Origin: Scytonema sp. UIC 10036
GTDB taxonomy: Bacteria > Cyanobacteriota > Cyanobacteriia > Cyanobacteriales > Nostocaceae
Assembly: GCF_009725235.1 (NCBI RefSeq)
Contig: NZ_WJFC01000375.1
Location: forward strand, 1 to 5,321
Reading direction: 5' to 3'
Length of the DNA: 5,321 nucleotides
Positions 1 to 5,321 of this stretch are shown here, in pieces. Every line of letters starts with the position of its first letter. Position 1 is the stretch's first letter. A program made the position numbers and the translations under genes. The notes under the pieces are model-generated. The model did not search any database. It saw only the letters and a program-made list of their open reading frames with translations, and was not told the origin of the DNA.

Positions 1-1620
1 CGGGAAATAACCCCACCTTTCACCCTTCTGAAATAATGATGAAGCATCTGCTCTGAAGTTTAATGTAAATAAATACTTATCATAAAAGTCAATATTTGCT
101 CTTCCTATGAACGACTGTAGATTCAATACATTATAATATCTGTTATTAGGGTTCAAGGCAGTGCCCGGATTCGGAACTCTTAAACCTGTTGCATCATCAT
201 ACTATAAAAGTCTTTTATCGTCGTTTTTAAAATTTTGGTAAGAATATCCCCCTGAACGAAAAATGAGAAGAAACCTGAATATTTTTTTTCATAAACAAAT
301 AAGCATCCAGAGTTTGGTTTGTAATATTTGACGTTCAGAGTATCAACTCCAGGACTAATACAAAATCATGGAACTAAAGAGTTTTCAGGATTTCTGTAGT
401 AGCAATAGCATTACTACCATAAATTGTTTTAAGATTAGATCTTGAGGCTTCTAAACCTAAATTTACAATAGCTCTTAAATCTGGAAAAAAATGAAATTTA
501 TAGTTAATCTCTGCATTCCTAAAAATTAGTAATTTCTTGTGGAGATTCTCTTGTAAAGAATTGCTAACGGATTGCTCTGTCCCTGTATAAGATTTGATTA
601 CCTACTAAGCATTATTTTGATAGTATCCATCAAACTATCATTGCCATCCACTCAATCCGGTCTGAGAAAGGTAAATGGGAAGTGTAGGTTCAATTAACAG
701 CACCACCATTGCACTCCATCGTAATGCATTAAGCTTGAGAATAATCTTTTAAGCTGAAATCGACTTTTAAATGATTATCAAAAAGAAGGAGTAATATTTA
801 ATCCAGCAGAAAATCTCTCATAATCACTGGTTTTAACAACACCTTCTGTTCTGTTATACCCTAATGAAACCTGGTTGGAACTTTATTAAATAAACTTCCG
901 GAAATACTAAGGTTGTTACAGTAGAAAACCGTAGTTCTATAGATCGCTTTTTGCCAGTCTGTATCATATATTAGCTCCTCCCGATTAAGTTGGAAGCATT
1001 ACCACAACACCCAGTAAATAATTATAATCTGGTAATTTTGATTTATAAAGCTTTTGAACTGTTCGCATTCATTACGTAACATATTCGTTACAGAACTACC
1101 AAACATTTTATTAAACTAACTCTTAACTTCCACACCTCTTTTAGTCTTAATAATAATAACACCATTAGAACCTCTGTTTCCGTAAATTCCGTTGCAGATG
1201 CATCTTCAAAAAAGAAAAAATTCAATATCATTCGGATTAATTAAATTTAAAGGATTGGCAACACTGCAGGTTATTAGTGTCTAAGGGAACACCATCGATT
1301 ACAATTAAAGTTATTATTAGCACTAAAAGAAGCCCCCCCTCTAATTCTTATATTCGAGCAGCATCAGGAGAACGCCAGAATTTGTGATTCTACTCCCGGA
1401 GCCTTACCCACTATCAATTGGTCGCAGAAACAATCGCTCCCTTGTTGAAGTCTTTTTCAGAAACTCCGTTATCGATCCTAGATCCGTTTTCTTGCTTACA
1501 TAACAATGATACTACTTCTCAATTTTTTTTCTTTTGTTCGCAGAATCACTGTTGTGCATGAACCATTCACTGCAATAGAAAGGCAGGTGCAATTTTTAAT
1601 ACCGTTGTAAAATTTCTCAC
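1..1620 (-). CDS. SusC/RagA-family TonB-dependent outer-membrane receptor, N-terminal part, frame-broken, runs off left edge
   Basis: This is an outer-membrane receptor of the SusC/RagA class, which imports bulky substrates (usually glycans or peptides) with energy from TonB and normally pairs with a SusD-like surface lipoprotein. Joining frames from the right gives a signal peptide, then a short linker, then the plug. Plug pieces that can be read include VSEKDFNKG, a VGKAPGV-like segment, NNPLIVIDGVPLD (DGVPLD at 1279-1296), NPLNLINPNDIE and DASAT, followed by a damaged YGNRGSNGVI-like stretch near 1150-1190. Barrel pieces follow: SDYERFSAGLNITPSF, INYKFHFFPDLRA, NLGLEASRSNLKTIYG, DDATGLRVPNPGTALNP, RANIDFYDKYLFTLNF and RADASSLFQKGERWGYFP at the left edge. 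About 540 codons of a family usually near 950-1000 residues are present. A susD-like gene would be expected beyond the left edge. The chosen start is GTG at 1618-1620, just before the signal peptide. The substrate cannot be inferred. There are many one-base gaps, so this is not one open frame; sequencing error is more likely than a pseudogene. Confidence 0.9.
1555..1620 (-). other. Signal peptide of the SusC-like receptor
   Basis: Reading from GTG at 1620 gives MRNFTTVLKIAPAFLL, then a one-codon-scale disruption, then MVHA followed by QQ. This is a short basic start, a hydrophobic core and an Ala-x-Ala-like cleavage site just before QQ, as expected for Sec export of an outer-membrane protein. 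An in-frame TGA lies inside the core, where a compensating loss and gain of G restores LLAVMVHA. I treat that TGA as a sequence error. The exact cleavage point is inferred. Confidence 0.75.
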
Positions 1621-1939
1621 AAATTATTATTTTATATAGTTACTTTTTTTCATCATACTGGCGTGAAGCCTGCTGCAATTTAAAAAAAAACAAATTATCA
1701 TAAATTTTTAAAAATTTTAATAAAATTATGAAATTAAAACGATCATTTAAACCTATTATACTAATTATCAGTATATTATCATAAAATATGCACTACATAA
1801 TACAATATTAATTTAACAAAAGTTAAACATTAGTTTAACTAATATATATCCGACCGTCTTATAGACTAAAAATTCTTAAAATTAGTACCACACGGTATTC
1901 CGCAGATATTCGCTATCTTGCAGACTAAACTTACTATAA
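1621..1939. promoter_or_regulatory. AT-rich divergent intergenic region between susC-like gene and metG
   Basis: This 319-base gap separates two genes transcribed away from each other, so both promoters should lie here. The left part (about 1680-1850) is extremely AT-rich, with A and T runs. The right part (about 1885-1930) is more mixed in composition and probably forms the metG leader. I could not place a convincing Bacteroidota promoter (TTTG at -33 with TAnnTTTG at -7) for either gene. The nearest matches, TATCTTG at 1914-1920 for metG and a TAATTTG on the minus strand near 1692-1698, are each one base short and lack a clear upstream box. No Shine-Dalgarno sequence is seen, which is normal in this phylum. 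The region contains the inverted repeats listed separately. Confidence 0.6.
1812..1840. repeat. Overlapping GTTAAAC inverted repeats, possible operator
   Basis: The stretch holds three related units: TTTAAC at 1812-1817, GTTAAAC at 1822-1828 and GTTTAAC at 1833-1839. The first two pair around AAAA, giving TTTAAC-AAAA-GTTAAA. The second and third form a perfect 8-base inverted repeat (1821-1828 with 1833-1840) around ATTA. The central unit can pair with either neighbour. Its position in a divergent promoter region suggests a regulator binding site, but the high AT content makes chance palindromes common and no regulator is identified. Confidence 0.45.
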
Positions 1940-3889
1940 ATGTCGAACAGAAAGATGATTACGGCAGCCTTCCTTATGCAAACGGCCGGTTCATATAGGA
2001 CATTGCAGGGTATATATACCGCGGATGTTTATGCAAGATTCAAGAGAAGATTGGGAAAAGACGTAGCTTATCTGTGGCTCAGATGACACGATTCCTATTA
2101 CATAAGAGCAAAAAAAAAGGAGTATACTCCTCAGGATATTGTAGACAAATACCATGAAATTATTAAAAAATCTTTGCGGATTAGGAATTTCATTTGATGA
2201 ATATTCAAGGACTACTCTAAAAACCATTATGAAACAGTCAGATTTCTTTAAGTTCTTTATGAAAAAAAAAAGTTCACAGAGGAATCTCTGAGCAGTATTT
2301 TGACGAGCAGCCGGAGAATTCTTGCAGACCGCTATATTTAGGAACATGCCCGAATTGCCGCAATGAAAATGCGTACGGCCGATCAGTGCAACGTTGTGGC
2401 TCTACCCTTTCCCCGTCTGAGCTGATAACCCGAAATCAATGCTCAGCGAAATATTCCGATTTTAAAGAAACAAAAAACTGGTATTTACCATAAATGAATA
2501 CGAAAATTCTGAATGAATGGATTATTGAAGGCATAAAGATGACTGGAAACCAATGTACGACAGGTAAAATCATGTTAAATAACGGTCTGAAGCCTCGTGC
2601 CATGACCCGTGACCTCAACTGGGGGTTCGGTTCCGCTTTCGGCGCAGAGCAAAGTATTGTATGTATGGTTTGATGCACAATTGGGTATTTTTCTTTACCA
2701 AAGAGTGGGCAGAGAAAAACGGGAAAGACTGGAAAGATTACTGGCAAAGCGAAAATTCTGATCTTGTTCATTTTATCGGAAAATAAATATTGTATTCACT
2801 GATTATATTCCAAGCATGATGAAGCGCACGGGTTTCATTATGCCGAAAAATGTTCCTGCGTTTGAATTTCTGAATCTTGAAATGACAAAATTTCAACCTC
2901 AAGAAGCGGCGTGGCTCATGAATATGTTGAAATTTCCCGGGACAGCAGGATGTACTGCGATATGCCTTCTTTATCAGCTCCGGAAACGAAAGAATAATAA
3001 TTTTACGTGAAAAGATTTCAGACGAAAAACAATTCTGAATTGGTAGATTTTCGGAAACTTTATCAACAGAGTTCCGTTCTGATTCATAAATATTATAATG
3101 GAGTCGTTCCTCAGGGGAGATGCCAACCTTCCGAATAGAGGAAATCAAAATCAGCAAAGAAATTTCTGGTTTCCTGGAAAATTATGAATTCAGAAATTCT
3201 TTGACAGCTTTGATGAATTTAGCACGTTGTCGGTAACCAGTATCTCAGACTGAAGAGCCTTGGAAAAACCATTAAAGAAAATCCTGAAAAAGCAGCGCAT
3301 TCGCTATTCGTCGAGCACAGATTGCAGTGGCGTTGCGCAATTGTGTGAACCATTTATGCCTTAGTTCTGATAAATACTGAATATGTTTAATGTTGAAAAG
3401 CAAAGCTGGAAAGATATTGAAACAAAATCTGTACTCATAGAAACTGGTCACCAAATCAACGAAGCATCTCTCCTTTCTCAAAAATTGAAGATGATGTATT
3501 GAAGCCCAATTCAAAAATTAGAACAAACCAAACAGAATAATAAAAAAACAAATCCTACCCAACCTATGAAAGAGAAATCACTTTGATGATTTACGAAAAT
3601 CGACCTGAGAACAGCCACAATTCTGGAAGCTGAAAAGTAGAAAAAGCCGACAAATTATTAAAGCTGATGTTGATACAGGTGTTGACGTAAGAACCGTTGT
3701 TTCAGGGATTGCAGAAAGCTTTACCCGAAGAAGTAATCGGAAAGCAGGTAATGATTTATAAATCTTGCTCCCAGAAAGATCAGAGGTATTGAGTCGCAGA
3801 ATGTTGTTATTGACGACAAAACCGGACGGAAAATTATCGTTTGTTACTCCGGATGACAGCAATGTGAAAACGGAATTGAGATTGGATAA
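1940..3889 (+). CDS. metG: Methionyl-tRNA synthetase with C-terminal tRNA-binding domain, frame-broken
   Basis: This cytoplasmic class I enzyme charges tRNA-Met with methionine using ATP, which is needed for both initiation and elongation. The start is ATG at 1940 (MSNRKMITAA), and the HIGH motif is intact at 1992-2003. Two zinc CXXC pairs follow: CPNC at 2347-2358 and C-x-x-C at 2387-2397, the latter with one base missing. Other recognisable catalytic pieces are NPKSMLS, KPRAMTRDLNWG, VWFDA, HFIGK and FIMPKNVPAFEFLNLE. The KMSKS equivalent is KISTSR at 2887-2904. The anticodon-binding helical domain includes NNSELV, VLIHKYYNGVVPQG, ENYEFRNSLTALMNLA and LCEPFMP. From about 3575 a Trbp111/EMAP-II-like tRNA-binding domain is seen (DLRTATILEAE, VDTGVDVRTVVSGIAE, APRKIRGIESQ), ending in GIEIG with TAA at 3887-3889. 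The 1950 bases correspond to about 650 codons, against about 677 residues in E. coli MetG; the shortfall fits many one-base deletions. An alternative end reading LRLDK two codons later is less family-like. The gene is essential, so the breaks are very probably sequence errors. Confidence 0.95.
3575..3889 (+). other. C-terminal tRNA-binding (Trbp111-type OB-fold) domain of MetG
   Basis: After a low-complexity linker rich in Gln, Asn, Lys and Thr (about 3515-3570), the frame-joined protein reads ITFDDF, KIDLRTATILEAEKVEKADK, TGVDVRTVVSGIAE, GKQVM, LAPRKIRGIESQ and VTPDDSNV. This is the typical pattern of the appended domain that dimerises MetG and binds the outside of the tRNA elbow in many bacteria. 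It is part of metG and not a separate gene. Confidence 0.88.
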
Positions 3890-4223
3890 ATAAAGCCAAC
3901 CTTCAAGTTTTTATTTTAGATATGTTAGTAAAAATGTTTTGAGAACCTGTCGGATGCGAATTGGGAAAATATTTATCACCGAAACCCTCCCCTTGGAGCT
4001 ATAGAAAGCTGCATTTGAAATCTCAAGAAAGAGGACGCTTTTCCAGTACTTCCGAAAAAAATATCAACACAGGAAATAATTCTTTCTAAACAAACAGGAA
4101 GAAGAAAACCTTACAAATGCTGAAAAGAGGTATGGAAAGATTATATCACACAAGATCCTTCTGCTATACAATTGTATTCTCGCAATACGACTTTGGCATA
4201 TTCCCGATCTGTTATTATTTTTT
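3890..4223. other. Unassigned 334-base stretch between metG and the intergenic hairpin
   Basis: No gene is recognised here. On the plus strand a possible broken small ORF begins with ATG at 3922, reading MLVKMF and then a TGA. It continues as EPVGCELGKYLSPKPS and further fragments to a TAA near 4087-4089. Another frame reads WKDYITQDPSAIQLYSRNT, then LAYSRSVIIF (about 4132-4221), which has protein-like composition. Because neighbouring genes carry an indel every few dozen bases, these pieces could be one small protein of about 100 residues in a damaged sequence. They match no family I know. It could equally be non-coding spacer. The minus strand shows nothing better. Confidence 0.3.
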
Positions 4224-4264
4224 AAAGTTTCGGCGGTTTGCAAAGCAAACCCGCCCGAAACTTT
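4224..4264. repeat. Long near-perfect hairpin between convergent genes
   Basis: The left arm at 4224-4241 pairs with the right arm at 4245-4264 around an AAA loop. Pairing runs AAAGTTTCGG against CCGAAACTTT, plus GGTTTGC against GCAAACC. The left arm is two G residues shorter than the right arm implies: GG where GGG is expected, twice. That matches the base-loss errors seen throughout, so the true arms may be a perfect 20 bases. It lies between the end of metG (with the unassigned stretch) and the end of the DUF3857 gene, where a bidirectional transcript end or a REP-like dispersed element is expected. There is no U-tract immediately after the stem in either direction, so a classic intrinsic terminator is not shown. 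Confidence 0.7.
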
Positions 4265-4310
4265 ACCCCACCTACTTAAATCTTTTTAAAATTAAATTTT
4301 AGCAAATTCA

Positions 4311-5321
4311 TTAGTCCAGGCTCAATAATATCGATCCCAAACCGAAATTGCTGTCTGCAACTGTATGATGATCGGCTCTGAATTTCTCAAATTCATTTTT
4401 CGGAATTCTAGATTGACGAGCGGACTGTATTCAATATATGCCTTGCCCGTTTTTGCTTACTTTCTTCCGCTTTTAAAATCAAAATACGGATTGACGATGG
4501 TGTTTCCTGAACCGTATATTTCTCTTCCGTATCGATTTTCTGGTCGGTGTATAGGTTGATTTCATATTTCTCACTGTCAAAGTTATGCCAGAAAGGAGAT
4601 CTTTATGCACATAATCCCGTACGTTCGCTTTTACCAGTTTCGGTCAAATACATAAAAAACGATTATTTGTAGGATCCACAAAATAAGGATTTTCTATAAT
4701 GGACTGATACTGAATTTTAAATTCATTCTGTTTTTTATCGTCGCTTACATCTCTATTGCAGCATCTTTAAATATATTCTGATATCCGTACGTTTCTGTCA
4801 CCCGAATAATTAAGCTGTAAAAAAGGAAATTATTCCAACTGTCATCAATCTCTCCGGTTGTATTTTTAAAATACCTTCTCATGGCATTACCCGCTTTCCT
4901 TTATACGTCGTGGTAAGCGTGAGTTTTCCTATTGTATCCTGAACCTGGAAATCCACTTTTTCATCCACACAAAAATAAGGATATCGGTACGGTTTTCTCT
5001 GTTTCAGTTCCTGATCAGGTTTTACTTCCAAGTAATGCATGAAATAAATGAATCCGCGGTTTTCCAGCATTCCGAATTCATCCCGTATAGTAGCATCAAC
5101 AAAATAATCTTCTCCTTTATGAGTGATCTTAACAATCGCATGATTGAATGTGAGCAGAGAAGGCAGATAATATTTAATATAAAAATCTGTATGAAAATTT
5201 ACCAGAACAATTGAAGCTTCCACGCCGATATAATCCAATATAACCTTTTGATGAACTGATTTAGCTTTACTGTCGCCCTGGTTGTTTTGATAGGTTAGGG
5301 CAGGTTCCTGTGGCTTATGGC
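4311..5321 (-). CDS. DUF3857/transglutaminase-like protein, C-terminal part, runs off right edge
   Basis: This is the C-terminal third to half of a Bacteroidota protein with a DUF3857 region followed by a transglutaminase-like fold. These proteins are usually exported, and their substrates are unknown. The frame is open from the right edge to 4879: HKPQEPALTYQNN, then QGDSKAKSV where the family has GDCKxKS, LDYIGVEASIVLVNF, the His segment FNHAIVKI, and the Asp segment YFVDATIRDEFG. After the fold come VDFQVQDTIGKLTLTTTYKG and, across a frame break, MRRYFKNTTGEIDDSWNN, as in the beta-rich C-terminal domain of the family. Further pieces are NEFKIQYQSIIENPYFVDP, EKYEINLYTDQKID, YIEYSPLVN, FEKFRADHHTVADSNFG and SILLSLD, with TAA at 4311-4313. 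Left of 4879 the frame is broken repeatedly, as in metG. The N-terminus, including any signal peptide and DUF3857 itself, lies outside the window. The key oddity is Ser at 5269-5271 in place of the nucleophile Cys. Confidence 0.85.

Noticed and set aside
1651..1656. ATG codons on the minus strand upstream of the SusC-like start (MKKSNYIK)
   Set aside because: The frame meets a TAA after eight codons, and the clear signal peptide starts at the GTG at 1620.
2816..3010. Plus-strand 64-residue ORF as a separate gene
   Set aside because: It is an internal piece of metG (FIMPKNVPAFEFLNLE) left open between frame breaks.
1991..3862. A series of minus-strand ORFs of 80-129 residues (1991-2347, 2436-2771, 2768-3157, 3272-3514, 3578-3862)
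   Set aside because: They lie antisense to metG, whose motifs are read throughout on the plus strand. Their translations have no family-like motifs.
4224..4264. Intrinsic (rho-independent) terminator
   Set aside because: The stem is strong, but no T-run follows it on either strand; the T-run at 4217-4223 is on the wrong side for the plus strand and becomes an A-run for the minus strand.
4276..4278. Alternative stop for the DUF3857-type gene, giving a tail PGLMNLLKFNF
   Set aside because: That frame differs from the one reading ADSNFGLGSILLSLD, which ends at TAA 4311-4313 and is more family-like.
4117..4302. Plus-strand ORF of 61 residues as a real gene
   Set aside because: It runs straight through the hairpin at 4224-4264 and towards the convergent gene, and its composition is not protein-like at the end. 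Only the upstream part may belong to a broken small gene.
4365..4559. Plus-strand ORF of 64 residues
   Set aside because: It is antisense to the C-terminal part of the DUF3857-type gene, whose minus-strand reading is family-like.
1..5321. CRISPR array, tRNA or rRNA gene, insertion sequence, toxin-antitoxin or defence system
   Set aside because: I saw no regularly spaced repeats, RNA gene signatures, transposase motifs or terminal inverted repeats. Nearly all the window is explained by three conserved chromosomal gene families.

Overview
The window looks like chromosomal DNA from a member of the Bacteroidota, most likely a Chryseobacterium-type Flavobacteriia (Weeksellaceae). The evidence is the low GC content, a SusC/RagA-type TonB-linked outer-membrane receptor, a Bacteroidota-style methionyl-tRNA synthetase with the KISTSR form of the KMSKS loop, and a DUF3857/transglutaminase-like protein. 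The genus is an inference from protein style and was not tested by a search.

The dominant property of the window is frame damage. Across about 1-4878 the reading frame breaks every few dozen bases, mostly by loss of one base from short runs. All three large genes are affected, including metG, which a cell cannot normally lose. This is best read as uncorrected long-read or low-coverage sequence error rather than gene decay. The right end, 4879-5321, is one clean open frame. The genes were therefore recognised by joining frames, and every internal boundary is approximate.

Layout: (1) 1-1620, minus strand: the N-terminal part (about 540 codons) of a SusC/RagA-family TonB-dependent receptor, running off the left edge. 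(2) 1621-1939: an AT-rich divergent intergenic region with GTTAAAC-type inverted repeats, presumably holding both promoters. (3) 1940-3889, plus strand: metG, methionyl-tRNA synthetase with HIGH and KISTSR motifs, two CXXC zinc pairs and a C-terminal tRNA-binding domain. (4) 3890-4223: no recognised gene, possibly a broken small ORF. (5) 4224-4264: a long hairpin between convergent genes. (6) 4311-5321, minus strand: the C-terminal part of a DUF3857/transglutaminase-like protein, running off the right edge.

The three genes do not form a pathway: SusC and metG are divergent, and metG and the DUF3857 gene are convergent. I see no mobile element, CRISPR array, RNA gene or defence system. The best leads are a serine where the catalytic cysteine of the transglutaminase fold is expected, a receptor with no N-terminal carboxypeptidase-D-like domain, and the intergenic palindromes. 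I did not find a new biological system here.
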